Under the pieces are notes generated by a model that was not told the DNA's origin, searched no databases, and was given only the letters and a program-made list of their open reading frames with translations. A program made the position numbers and the translations under genes. Shown piece after piece: positions 25,672-33,756 of a stretch of 64,000 bases of DNA; the stretch's first letter is position 1, and every line of letters starts with the position of its first letter. This DNA is from Phycisphaerales bacterium (GTDB lineage: Bacteria > Planctomycetota > Phycisphaerae > UBA1845): assembly GCA_020353195.1 (NCBI GenBank), contig CP070691.1, positions 2,073,861-2,137,860 on the forward strand, written 5' to 3'.

Positions 25672-27089
25672 TGGACCGGTCGCCCGCTCCGGACGGCCGG
25701 ACCTCAACGGTCACATGCGATCAAGCGATCTACTCGTCCTTGCGGACTCTGGTCGGCCAGGGCTACCAGATCATCGCCGCGAGCCCGGGCCTGACCGCAA
25801 CCGAGAAGAAGGAGATCACCAGGCGCAGCCCGTCGCACGGCGGGTTGTGTCAGGACGGACCCGAGGCGGCGGCGGTGGGGTTCTACAAACTCAGCACGGG
25901 GCGCCTGGCCGTCGCCTTCAGTTGCGACGGCGGTGCGGAGCACACCGGCAGGGGCGTTCGGCGGATCTATACGCACGTCACCGTGTTGCAGGCCGACGAC
26001 TTCGAAAAGTTCGGGTTCAATCCTTCCAACGTGCTCATTGCCGTCGACCGGGTCGGCGGGTTGGAGGTTCGGCTCGACCCGCCCCGGCGGCTCGATCCGC
26101 TCACCCTGCAACCGCTCGACCGCTTTAACCGCGAACGAGCGGCCGCGGCCGTCGGGCGTTTCGGGGCGCCATGGATAACGTATGCCCTGTCGCTGGTGTT
26201 GCGACACATGCGGCTCGTGGTGAGTGGAGACCTCGACCCCGGGGAATGTATGGAGGCGATCCTGTTGGGCGTGCCCGGGCCTCTTCGAGCGGACGTGTCG
26301 TTTTCGGCCGGCCTGCGGTTCTCGGTGGGGCGACCCTACGCGGTCACCGTGGTCGCCGGGAATCCGGAGAAGACCCGCCGCCTGGTCCGAGGCCAACGTC
26401 TGGAGTACCTGGAGCCCGACACCGAAACGCCCGACCCGCCGGACACGCCGTGGCTTCGCATGGTGAGACGGCGGTACGAGAAAGGCCTATTCGACGCCGT
26501 CGCCGAAACCGCCGCGCGGCCCATTGACGACTGCTCTGACGCCGGTTTGGACCGGATCGGCCGCACATGCAACAACATGGACGACGCCAGGGAGGCTGAC
26601 ACGCGCCAGTTGTTGCACCTGGCCGGCGACCATCTGGAGGCCGAAGCTGCCAATGACTTCGAGGCGAGTTTGAGCGTGAGACTGCTGCGGGTCGTCCAGT
26701 CACAACTGTGCAATCGCCTTACGAGCGAGCCCGACGTTGACGCGCACTGGCCCGAGTTGTTGAGCTTGCTGCGCCGGTCGCGCCGGGGTGCTGATTTCGC
26801 CCTGCCCGCTGTCGGCGCTGCCGTCGAGCGCCTGGCCCAGACGGCGCCGGTTCGGGCGGCGGAGCACATCCTGGAGGCTGTCCGCACCGTGCCCGGCGCG
26901 AACGTCGCGGAGCGGTTGCAGCCGTCGTTGACGGTCGTTCTGGAGAGCTTCCGCCCGTGGCTGGCGCACGCGACGGCGGACAGGCTGGACCGGGCCAAGT
27001 CGGTTCTCAACGAATGGCAGTTCAAGCTTCCTCGGCAAAGCGCCCTCAACAGCCTTCTGGCGCAGATTGAACGCCGCCAGGCGGAGTAG
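25650..27089 (+). CDS. GTPase-associated protein 1 (GAP1-N)-like
   Basis: A 479-residue protein. The N-terminal part reads AIYSSLRTLVGQGYQIIAASPGL, then EITRRSPSHGGL, a GFYKLSTGRLAVAF strand and a YTHVTVL strand, which resemble the GAP1-N domain of GTPase-associated proteins. The middle contains FSAGLRFSVGRPYAVTVV, and the C-terminal 150 residues are helical and alanine/arginine-rich. No catalytic motif is recognised. In known systems this protein is encoded beside a GTPase, as here, with a 22-base overlap. The ATG at 25650 has a GGAG about 9 bases upstream. The assignment combines text resemblance and context, so it is only moderately secure. Confidence 0.65.
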   Translation: MASESIVVDRSPAPDGRTSTVTCDQAIYSSLRTLVGQGYQIIAASPGLTATEKKEITRRSPSHGGLCQDGPEAAAVGFYKLSTGRLAVAFSCDGGAEHTGRGVRRIYTHVTVLQADDFEKFGFNPSNVLIAVDRVGGLEVRLDPPRRLDPLTLQPLDRFNRERAAAAVGRFGAPWITYALSLVLRHMRLVVSGDLDPGECMEAILLGVPGPLRADVSFSAGLRFSVGRPYAVTVVAGNPEKTRRLVRGQRLEYLEPDTETPDPPDTPWLRMVRRRYEKGLFDAVAETAARPIDDCSDAGLDRIGRTCNNMDDAREADTRQLLHLAGDHLEAEAANDFEASLSVRLLRVVQSQLCNRLTSEPDVDAHWPELLSLLRRSRRGADFALPAVGAAVERLAQTAPVRAAEHILEAVRTVPGANVAERLQPSLTVVLESFRPWLAHATADRLDRAKSVLNEWQFKLPRQSALNSLLAQIERRQAE

Positions 27090-27520
27090 ATCCGCGAATT
27101 GCACTTGTCTTCACGGCGCGTCTCGTGCCGTCGCCGCCGTCCACGCTGCCACGCGGGTCGGCGCCAGCGCCAGCGTGAAGATCATGGCGCAGGCCAGGAA
27201 GGAAGCGTCCGCTTCTGCCTGACCCCCCTGCATTCCGTCGGCGTTTGGGCGGCTCGACGTCGAACAGCGAGCAGAGAACAGCGGACAGGAAGCAGAGAAT
27301 CACGAACCGCGATCGTCAGGGAGCGGCCGGTTCGGACTCACTTGTGCTCCACCTGTAAGGAAACGGTTGATTCCGGTGGCCGCTCGCTTTCTGTGGTCGG
27401 GGCTGGTATGTCTCCGGTGTGGTCGAGATCTTGCACTAGCCCCCGCCACCCGCATCGGTTATACTGACCCGCCAACAGGATCACGTCGTTTCTGCAGTGT
27501 TGTCGTGGGAGTGTATGACC
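27090..27520. other. Intergenic region after the GTPase operon
   Basis: About 430 bases. No frame looks coding. A -10-like TATACT (27461-27466) lies about 55 bases before the next gene but has no -35 at a normal distance. The next gene may therefore have its own promoter or be read through from the operon. Confidence 0.35.
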
Positions 27521-28024
27521 ATGGTCGATGAGGGAACCCGAAGCTGTCAGCAGTGCGGCGCCAGCATCTATGCCGAACACCTGGACACGGGTATTGCAGG
27601 TTACCACGGCGGGAAACTCCTCTGCCCGCATTGTCTGGAGGAGGCGGAGGCCCAGGCGGACGTCACCTCCAGCGGCGTCGTGGAGGAAGATGTAGAAGTC
27701 ATTTCGCTGGCCGACGAGGAGACCGGCAAACCCCATGAGAAAGGAGAGACCCAGATTCGCAGCTTTGGCAGCGAATCACAGGTGGGCGGCACGTTCGACG
27801 AGGCCGGGCTGGAACGCCGGGCTGACGCGAAGGCAGTAACGGCCACTCGCTGCCGCACCTTCCACACCAAGCTCAACGAAGGCGCGGTCCTGTTCATGAA
27901 CCGCCAGGTCAACGAATGGACCGACGCGAACCCCGACGTGACCATCAAGTTCGCCACGTCCACCATCGGTGTGTTCGAGGGTAAGAAGGCGGACCCCCAT
28001 CTGATTCTCACCGTGTTCTATTGA
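27521..28024 (+). CDS. Zinc-ribbon protein with an uncharacterised C-terminal domain
   Basis: A 167-residue protein. An N-terminal zinc ribbon reads CQQCG ... LLCPHC (two CxxC pairs about 26 residues apart). An acidic linker of about 60 residues follows, then a compact domain from about 105 to the end (FHTKLNEGAVLFMNRQVNEW ... IKFATSTIGVF ... LILTVFY). I do not recognise the C-terminal domain. GGGAG at 27508-27512 favours ATG 27521; ATG 27515 and GTG 27497 are alternatives. It lies 430 bases after the GAP1-like gene on the same strand, and the shared ribbon style with the GTPase suggests, but does not prove, a link. Confidence 0.7.
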   Translation: MVDEGTRSCQQCGASIYAEHLDTGIAGYHGGKLLCPHCLEEAEAQADVTSSGVVEEDVEVISLADEETGKPHEKGETQIRSFGSESQVGGTFDEAGLERRADAKAVTATRCRTFHTKLNEGAVLFMNRQVNEWTDANPDVTIKFATSTIGVFEGKKADPHLILTVFY

Positions 28025-28030
28025 AGGGGA

Positions 28031-29677
28031 TCAGGGGAGCGACGGACCGGTCGCCGTTTCGACGGCGTCCTTCTCCGGGACCGTCGGCGTGGACGGCTCC
28101 GGTGCGGTTGCCGGCAGGACGACGACGAACGTCGTCCCGCGGCCCACTTCGCTGACCAGGTGAATCTCGCCCCCCAGGATGTGGACCAACTCCCGCGTGA
28201 TGGCCAATCCGAGCCCCGTACCCCCGTGCTCACGGGTGACCGAGGCGTCCACCTGTTTGAACTTCTCGAAGACCGCTGCCCGCTGATCTTCGGGAATGCC
28301 GGGCCCCGTGTCGCTTACCGACAGGCGGACGGACGGCGTCGGCGCGTCGTGCGGTTCCACGCGGACCTCCACCGATCCGCCTTCCGGCGTGAATTTCAGT
28401 GCGTTGCTCATCAGGTTGTACAGGATCTGCTTGACCTTGCCGGAGTCCGAGCGGAACGGGGGCAGCGACGGGCTGACGTCCAGCTTGAGATCCTGGCGTT
28501 TCTGGCCGGCCATCGGCTGGACGAAGTCGATCAGCGTGTGGCAGACCTGCCCCACGTCGAAATCGCTGATGTGCAGTTCGAGCTTGCCCGCTTCGATTTT
28601 CGCCAGGTCCAGCAGATCGTTGATGATCTCCAGCAGCATCCGACCGCTCGTGTAGATGTTGTCGGCATAGCGCTTGAGGCGATTGCGGTCCTTCGGCGGC
28701 TTATCCTGGGCGTCGCGCACCAGCTCGGCAAACCCGATGATCGAAACCAGCGGGGTGCGCAGCTCGTGGCTGACGTTGGCGAGAAACTCGCTTTTCAGGC
28801 GGTTGCTTTCGTACAGCGCCACGTTCGCGTCCGCCAGCTCGTCGATCTTCGCATCCAGCGACCGGTTGATCGTCTCGAGTTCCTCCTGACTGGCTTGCAG
28901 GTTGCCAAGCATGTCGTTGAACGCTTGAGCCAGCTCCTGAAACTCGTCACGCGTCGCAATGTCCGAGCGGACGGCAAGATCGCCTTGGGACACCTGCTCC
29001 ACCAGCCGCCGAAGCCCACGGACCGGCGAGAGGATCAGCTTCTGTGTGACCAGGTAGAACACCAGCAGCGCCGCCAACCCGCCGGACAGCCCGGACAGGA
29101 CGACGACAATCGCGTTCCAAGTACTCAGATCGCTCTCCACCGGCATGCGGACGTCGATGATGCCCATCAATGTGCCGGGATTCGGGGCCGTCTCACCGGC
29201 CCGGACGGCAAGGGCGACCTTCAGCAGGGGATACCCGTCTTTGTTCGATATCTTCCAGTAACACGACTGCATGGGCTCGGCCTGCAATTGCCGGATCGAC
29301 GTGGGCACGAACCCGTGCCCGCCCCGCCGTTTTGCCTGCTCGACGGAGATCAGCGTCGGCGGTCGCAGCGGGAACTCCAGTCGTCGGGCGTACGCGGGCC
29401 AACGCCGGTTCAGGTCCTCCTGCGCGGTGGTCCAGTCTTGCCCCATCAGGTCGGTCAGAAGAAAGGCGGCGTTGGCGATCCGCTCGGCCTTCAGCACGTC
29501 GAGGTGGCTGCCGAGGCTGGCCATCTGGACCCACGGAACCAGCAGCGTGGCGGCAACGATCAGGAGCACCGCTACCCCGAACAGCAGCCGGCACTTGGTC
29601 GCCAGCGAAATGTTGGGTAGTAATGGTCTGCCCACGACGCACAGTGTAACGGATTTCCGTCTGCCGTTGGAGTGCAC
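28031..29677 (-). CDS. Membrane sensor histidine kinase with HAMP domain
   Basis: A 548-residue protein. TM1 is near residues 30-50, a periplasmic sensing part spans 51-186, TM2 is near 187-209 and a HAMP linker covers about 211-263. After a coiled stretch the dimerisation helix carries SHELRTP with the phospho-accepting H304. The ATP-binding domain shows NALKFTPEGG, DTGPGIP, and GGTGLGLAI. The sensory domain matches no family I know. No response regulator is adjacent, so it is an orphan kinase here. Its last gene bases approach the 3' end of the convergent zinc-ribbon gene, and its start is divergent from the phosphoesterase gene with an 80-base gap. Confidence 0.9.
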   Translation of the reverse strand: MHSNGRRKSVTLCVVGRPLLPNISLATKCRLLFGVAVLLIVAATLLVPWVQMASLGSHLDVLKAERIANAAFLLTDLMGQDWTTAQEDLNRRWPAYARRLEFPLRPPTLISVEQAKRRGGHGFVPTSIRQLQAEPMQSCYWKISNKDGYPLLKVALAVRAGETAPNPGTLMGIIDVRMPVESDLSTWNAIVVVLSGLSGGLAALLVFYLVTQKLILSPVRGLRRLVEQVSQGDLAVRSDIATRDEFQELAQAFNDMLGNLQASQEELETINRSLDAKIDELADANVALYESNRLKSEFLANVSHELRTPLVSIIGFAELVRDAQDKPPKDRNRLKRYADNIYTSGRMLLEIINDLLDLAKIEAGKLELHISDFDVGQVCHTLIDFVQPMAGQKRQDLKLDVSPSLPPFRSDSGKVKQILYNLMSNALKFTPEGGSVEVRVEPHDAPTPSVRLSVSDTGPGIPEDQRAAVFEKFKQVDASVTREHGGTGLGLAITRELVHILGGEIHLVSEVGRGTTFVVVLPATAPEPSTPTVPEKDAVETATGPSLP

Positions 29678-29757
29678 GGACGCGAATCCGGTGGTCCCTC
29701 GGGCTGGATCGCCACGACCCGTGGCGAATCCGACCCGCCACGGAGCCTGCCGTCTCC

Positions 29758-30957
29758 ATGATTCCCTTCCCGGTCATCGTCGCCTTCTCCACCGTCATCG
29801 ACGTTGCCGTAGCGGGCCTGGTCCTGGTCTCTTACCGGCGGCGGTCGAACCGGACGGATCGGGGCCCGTCACTCCTCCGCGCGGCGCATTTGGCGGCTGC
29901 CGGCGTTGCCGGCGGCTTCGCGTGTCTGGCCAAGCTGCCCGTGTACACGCTGCTGGGTGTCGACGTGTTCGGCCTGGCGCACCTGGTCTACTTCGATGGG
30001 GCCGTCGGCGTGCCCGCGATCGGGGCCACGGTGCTCGTGATCAGCGGGTATCTGGCGATTCGGTCGAGACCCGCCGTATTCAGCGGGCCGGTCACGATGC
30101 TCGCGGGGTTGGCCGTCAGCACAGTCCCCGTATCGATCTGGGCGAGCTTCGTGGAACCCTATCGCCTGGTGGTCGAGAGGGCTGAGATTCCCGTCCTGCC
30201 CGCCCGAGGCGGCGTTGCCACCGTCCGCATCGGCGTGCTGGCGGATCTTCAGACGGATCGCATAACCGAATACGAGCGGTCCGCCGTGGAGCGGCTGATG
30301 GCGATGAGGCCGGATGTCATCCTCATGCCCGGGGACGTCTTCCAGGGGACTCGGTCGGCGTTCGAGCGGGAGCTTCCGGCCATTCGCGGCTTGCTGGGTC
30401 GACTCGATGCGCCGGGCGGGGTATATGCGGTGGTCGGCAACGTCGACTCGCCGCAGGCTCTCCGGGTGATGTTCGAGGGAACCGGCATCCGGTTGCTGGC
30501 GGGCGACGTGGTGATGGCCAGCGCTGGCGGTTGCACGGTGGCCATCGGCGGACTGGAATTCCGAGGTGCGGCGCACGAGACGCGTGAGACTGTTCGGGAG
30601 TTGGGAGCGATGAGAGGTCCGGGCGGGACCGGCGGTGCCGACCCGGAGCACCGCGGTGCGGACGTCAGGATCCTCTTGACCCACGCGCCGGACCCGGTGC
30701 TGGAACTTGATGGCTCCAGCGGTATCGATCTGGTCGTAGCCGGGCACACGCATGGCGGGCAGGTGCAACTGCCGCTGATCGGCCCGTTGGCCATGGTCAG
30801 TCGCGTGCCGCGGGCAACCGCTGCCGGCGGTCTGACGCGGGTCAACGACGTGTGGACCTACGTCAGTCGCGGCGTTGGATTCGAGCGGGGCAACGCGCCG
30901 CGCGTCCGTCTGTTCTGTCCGCCGGAAATCTCCCTGCTGACCCTGGTGCCCAAATGA
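29758..30957 (+). CDS. Membrane-anchored metallophosphoesterase-like protein with altered metal ligands
   Basis: A 399-residue protein. Four hydrophobic segments occupy residues 5-26, 44-66, 75-101 and 110-130. A calcineurin-like phosphoesterase domain follows from about 155. Standard motifs can be aligned: D163-L-Q165 where DxH is expected, GD at 192-193, GNVD at 228-231 where GNHD is usual, and an intact GHTHGGQ near the C-terminus. Two ligand or catalytic histidines are therefore replaced by Gln and Val, so activity may be reduced or changed. Relatives such as YkuE act on UDP-diacylglucosamine or on other phosphoesters. Its stop overlaps the next start (ATGA), so the two are probably made together. 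Confidence 0.8.
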   Translation: MIPFPVIVAFSTVIDVAVAGLVLVSYRRRSNRTDRGPSLLRAAHLAAAGVAGGFACLAKLPVYTLLGVDVFGLAHLVYFDGAVGVPAIGATVLVISGYLAIRSRPAVFSGPVTMLAGLAVSTVPVSIWASFVEPYRLVVERAEIPVLPARGGVATVRIGVLADLQTDRITEYERSAVERLMAMRPDVILMPGDVFQGTRSAFERELPAIRGLLGRLDAPGGVYAVVGNVDSPQALRVMFEGTGIRLLAGDVVMASAGGCTVAIGGLEFRGAAHETRETVRELGAMRGPGGTGGADPEHRGADVRILLTHAPDPVLELDGSSGIDLVVAGHTHGGQVQLPLIGPLAMVSRVPRATAAGGLTRVNDVWTYVSRGVGFERGNAPRVRLFCPPEISLLTLVPK

Positions 30958-32375
30958 CGACAGCGGGATGGCTTGCTTCGTTCGGGATGGCCTGGGCGGC
31001 ACCGACTGCCGACCTGACCGGCGCGGTGCCCCGGGAGACGGCGATAGCTGTTCTGCTTGACTTCTCGGCGGACGTCGGCGACCCGTCCCGCACGCCGAGC
31101 GGCGCAATGGCGACGGCTTCCTTTCTGCTGCGCCAGGCGCGGCGATCGGGTTTGACCTCAAGTTGGGGAACCGACGCCCGCATCGTCGCGGATATCGTCG
31201 GCTCGCTGCCGACAATGACGAGCCATCCCATGGCGATCCTGCTTCTCGACGCCCGGGCCAGAGCCCTGGAGCGCGGGGGCTATCGGCTCGCGGGGTTGAG
31301 GGGGGCCGTTGTCTTGGGCACGAACGGGCAAGACGCCGGCGTCGCCCGCCGTATCCAGGAACTGCTGAATCTGTACACCGACAAAGAGCATTCGACGATC
31401 ACCCGGTGCCAGACCGACGGGGCGGCCAGGTTCGTTCTGACGGACCGCCGGCTGCCGGATTGGGCTGTCCTGGAGTGGGGCCCGGTGGACGGGTTCTTCG
31501 TCATGGCGATCGGGGACGGTGTGTTTCAGCGCGTCACCGGCGCCCTTCGCGAGCCCGACAGGTCCTTGAAGAGCGAGCCCTGGTTCTCGGCTGCGCATGA
31601 CCGCTGTCGTCACCCCAATGCCGTCCTGGAGATCTATGCCGACCTCGAGGTGCTGCGGGGGCAACTTGGCGAGGTGATGGGTCCCAAGCCCGAGCAGGTC
31701 GCCGCCGCTCTTGGGCTGCGCGCCGTGCAGCGGGGGTTGTGGTCGGTCGGGCGCAGCGGCCGGTTTGTCGAGGCTTCGTGTGTCCTCCGCTCCGGCGGGC
31801 GGGATCGGCAGGTGCCGATCACCATGTCCCAGGACCGCAGACGCACCGTGGCCCGCGCCATCCCCGGTGGGGCTACGACCTGCACGGTGCTCGACGTGTC
31901 GGCCGCGGACTTGATCCGTCGAGTCCGTGACGCCTACCTGTCATCGAAGAGCCGGTCGTCACGAGTGCATTTGGCCCGTCTGTGGGACCGGTACGTCGAC
32001 GATCCAACCTGGTCGGTTGAAGCCGATTTCCTCGATCAGCTTGGCCACTGCGTGATCCTTCATAACGACCCGCCGCATCCGGTGGGTCTGCCTCTGTTGT
32101 GCACGATACTCGTCCGCGTCGACGGGTCTTCCGAAGACGTGTCAGCGTCAATCGACCGATTGCTTGGCGCTGTGCAACGGTACTTCGTACCCTCCCCGGG
32201 CACGCCGGCTCGGGGCATGTTCGCGCCGACCCTGCGACGCGCTCCCGACGGCGTGTGGTTTCTGCAGGTCGGCCTGGTCGGCCCCGCGCTCGCCGTGACC
32301 GACCAGTGGATCGTCATCAGCTATGCCCCTCAGGCCGTACGCCAGAACGTCCAGATGCTGCGCGATCGCCCTTGA
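30954..32375 (+). CDS. Exported protein of unknown function
   Basis: A 473-residue protein. The first 20 residues (GWLASFGMAWAAPTA) may be a short signal peptide. The rest is a mixed alpha/beta protein with texts such as AIAVLLDFSADVG, AVVLGTNGQD, WFSAAHDRCR and LQVGLVGPALAVTDQWIVISY. The layout resembles large planctomycete periplasmic proteins of unknown function of the DUF3352 kind, but I cannot assign it with certainty. ATG 30954 overlaps the stop of the phosphoesterase gene, which fixes the start. Confidence 0.7.
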   Translation: MTTAGWLASFGMAWAAPTADLTGAVPRETAIAVLLDFSADVGDPSRTPSGAMATASFLLRQARRSGLTSSWGTDARIVADIVGSLPTMTSHPMAILLLDARARALERGGYRLAGLRGAVVLGTNGQDAGVARRIQELLNLYTDKEHSTITRCQTDGAARFVLTDRRLPDWAVLEWGPVDGFFVMAIGDGVFQRVTGALREPDRSLKSEPWFSAAHDRCRHPNAVLEIYADLEVLRGQLGEVMGPKPEQVAAALGLRAVQRGLWSVGRSGRFVEASCVLRSGGRDRQVPITMSQDRRRTVARAIPGGATTCTVLDVSAADLIRRVRDAYLSSKSRSSRVHLARLWDRYVDDPTWSVEADFLDQLGHCVILHNDPPHPVGLPLLCTILVRVDGSSEDVSASIDRLLGAVQRYFVPSPGTPARGMFAPTLRRAPDGVWFLQVGLVGPALAVTDQWIVISYAPQAVRQNVQMLRDRP

Positions 32376-32487
32376 AAACCGCGGCCGGGCGACGACAATG
32401 TAGCCCGTGCACCGTCGACGGCCTCAGCGTAGTGTAAGCGGCGGTGAGGATTCGACTTCGGCTCCAAGCGACAGGCGCGCGATTCTC

Positions 32488-32592
32488 ATGAAGAAGAAAG
32501 TCATGCTCGTTGGGCTCACAATGGTCGGGACCCTATTCGGGGGTAGTTGCGTAGGCGATATCCTGCTCTTGCTGTTCGGCGGTTTCTTCTGA
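32488..32592 (+). CDS. 34-residue secreted or lipid-anchored peptide
   Basis: A very small frame starting MKKKVMLVGL and continuing with a hydrophobic stretch to GTLFGGSC, then a hydrophobic tail ending LLLLFGGFF. The lysine-rich start, hydrophobic core and GGSC resemble a signal or lipoprotein leader; the predicted mature part is only about 13 residues. Similar short exported peptides occur in planctomycetes as I recall. The ribosome binding site is weak, so expression is uncertain. It follows the unknown exported protein by 112 bases and could be in the same transcript. Confidence 0.45.
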   Translation: MKKKVMLVGLTMVGTLFGGSCVGDILLLLFGGFF

Positions 32593-32970
32593 ACGCCCGC
32601 CCACGCGTGCCCGGCACGATTCTGTGGGTCGTGGAGCCCGGCACCGCCCGCAACCGACCTGTCTGCGTCTGAGCCTGTCACCGGTCACAGGGCTTTGCCG
32701 GGCACTGCTTGCGGATGCTCGAACGGGTCGATTCTCGGCGCACCGTATCAATGACGGATACTCGGCGCCGGGACAAGTCTGATGATCATCCGTGGGCGGT
32801 GGGGCGATGCAGCCTCCTGCCATGACGTCTGGGCCCGGTTCCTTCTCCTTCATCGACAACAAACAAACGGGCGAGCATGCCTTCGACGTGGCTGCCAGAG
32901 CCACGCCGAGCGCGTGCTCGCCCGCGATCGCTGCGACGACAGAAGAGCCGGTCTGCGTGCCGGCCCGTGC
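32593..32970. other. Gene-free region between convergent genes
   Basis: About 380 bases separating the 34-residue peptide from the SWIB gene. The only strong element is the long hairpin at 32869-32923 described as the SWIB terminator. No coding frame here is convincing. Confidence 0.5.
32858..32923 (-). terminator. Intrinsic terminator of the SWIB gene
   Basis: Read on the minus strand, a 9-bp stem (GGGCGAGCA/TGCTCGCCC, arms at 32915-32923 and 32869-32877) encloses an inner 7-bp stem (CGTGGCT/AGCCACG, 32887-32905), and is followed directly by the T-rich GTTTGTTTGTTG. It lies about 50 bases after the SWIB stop codon. It has the form of a rho-independent terminator. Confidence 0.7.
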
Positions 32971-33552
32971 CTACGTAAGGTGCCTCGAGACCAGCTTGTT
33001 CATTTCGAACATGCTGACCTGGGACTTACCTCTGAAGACGGCCCTGAGGTTATCGTCGGCGTTGATCATCCGGCGGTTCGTCGCGTCCTGCAGGCCGTGC
33101 TTGCGAATGTAGGCCCACAGCTTCTTCACCACGCCCGAGCGGGGCAGCGGTTTGCTGCCGATGACCGCCTGCAGTGCAGGTGATGCGGTAAGCGGTCTCA
33201 TGAACGCCGCGCTGGCCTTGCGTTTCTTCTTCTTTTTGGCTTTCTTCTTCGGCGCCTTCTTTTTCTTCTTGACGGCCTTCTTCTTTTTCCTCTTGACGGC
33301 CTTCTTCTTTTTCCTCTTGACGGCTTTCTTCTTCTTCCTCTTGACGGCCTTCTTTTTCCTCTTGGCGGCCTTCTTCCTCTTGGCGCCCTTCTTCTTCCTC
33401 TTCACGGCCCTCTTCTTCCTGGCGCCCTTCTTCTTTCGTCTGGCCGTCTTCTTCTTCGCTGCCTTCTTCTTCCTCTTGACGGCTTTCTTCCTCTTTGCTC
33501 CCTTCTTCTTCCTCACGCTCTTCTTCTTTGCTTTCCTCTTCTTCTTAGCCAT
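32971..33552 (-). CDS. SWIB/MDM2-domain protein with long histone H1-like lysine tail
   Basis: A 193-residue protein. Residues 2-113 are almost only Lys, Arg and Ala (units such as KRKKKKAV repeated), a tail like that of histone H1 or bacterial Hc-type proteins and able to bind DNA. Residues 115-193 form a SWIB/MDM2 domain (FMRPLTASPALQAVIGS, VVKKLWAYIRKHGLQD, RMINADDNLRAVF, VSMFEMNKLVSRHL). SWIB domains occur in eukaryotic chromatin remodellers and in Chlamydia and related bacteria. The combination suggests a nucleoid or chromatin-compacting protein. ATG 33552 follows AAAAGGAGAATGCGCC, a strong ribosome binding site, so the longer frame to 33744 is not used. Confidence 0.88.
   Translation of the reverse strand: MAKKKRKAKKKSVRKKKGAKRKKAVKRKKKAAKKKTARRKKKGARKKRAVKRKKKGAKRKKAAKRKKKAVKRKKKKAVKRKKKKAVKRKKKKAVKKKKKAPKKKAKKKKKRKASAAFMRPLTASPALQAVIGSKPLPRSGVVKKLWAYIRKHGLQDATNRRMINADDNLRAVFRGKSQVSMFEMNKLVSRHLT
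33214..33549 (-). repeat. Low-complexity lysine-codon repeats in the SWIB gene
   Basis: Tandem, imperfect units of about 24-27 bases encoding KRKKKKAV-type segments; at least three adjacent copies near 33270-33350 are nearly identical. Such tracts change length easily by slippage, so tail length may vary between strains. Confidence 0.7.
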
Positions 33553-33756
33553 GGCGCATTCTCCTTTTGTACTGTAGGCCTGTCCGAGTTTCGATAGCCT
33601 CTCGCCCCAAGCCTGCACGCGGGTAATTCTCCCCGCTTGTGCCGGTCTTTGCCAGAAGATTTCAGAAGAAATCACACAGGTTTTTTCTCGCCGGAGCAGG
33701 GGGCCGCCGGCCGGCTGACCGCGCTGCCGGCCGACTCCCCGCACGTTTGTCGCCTG

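Noticed and set aside
33214-33549. Tandem repeats considered as a CRISPR array
   Set aside because: Units are imperfect, lack spacers and encode the lysine tail in frame.
33152-33577. Phe/Leu-rich frame that looks like many membrane helices
   Set aside because: It is the antisense of the lysine-rich tail of the SWIB gene; AAG/AAA codons read backwards give Phe and Leu.
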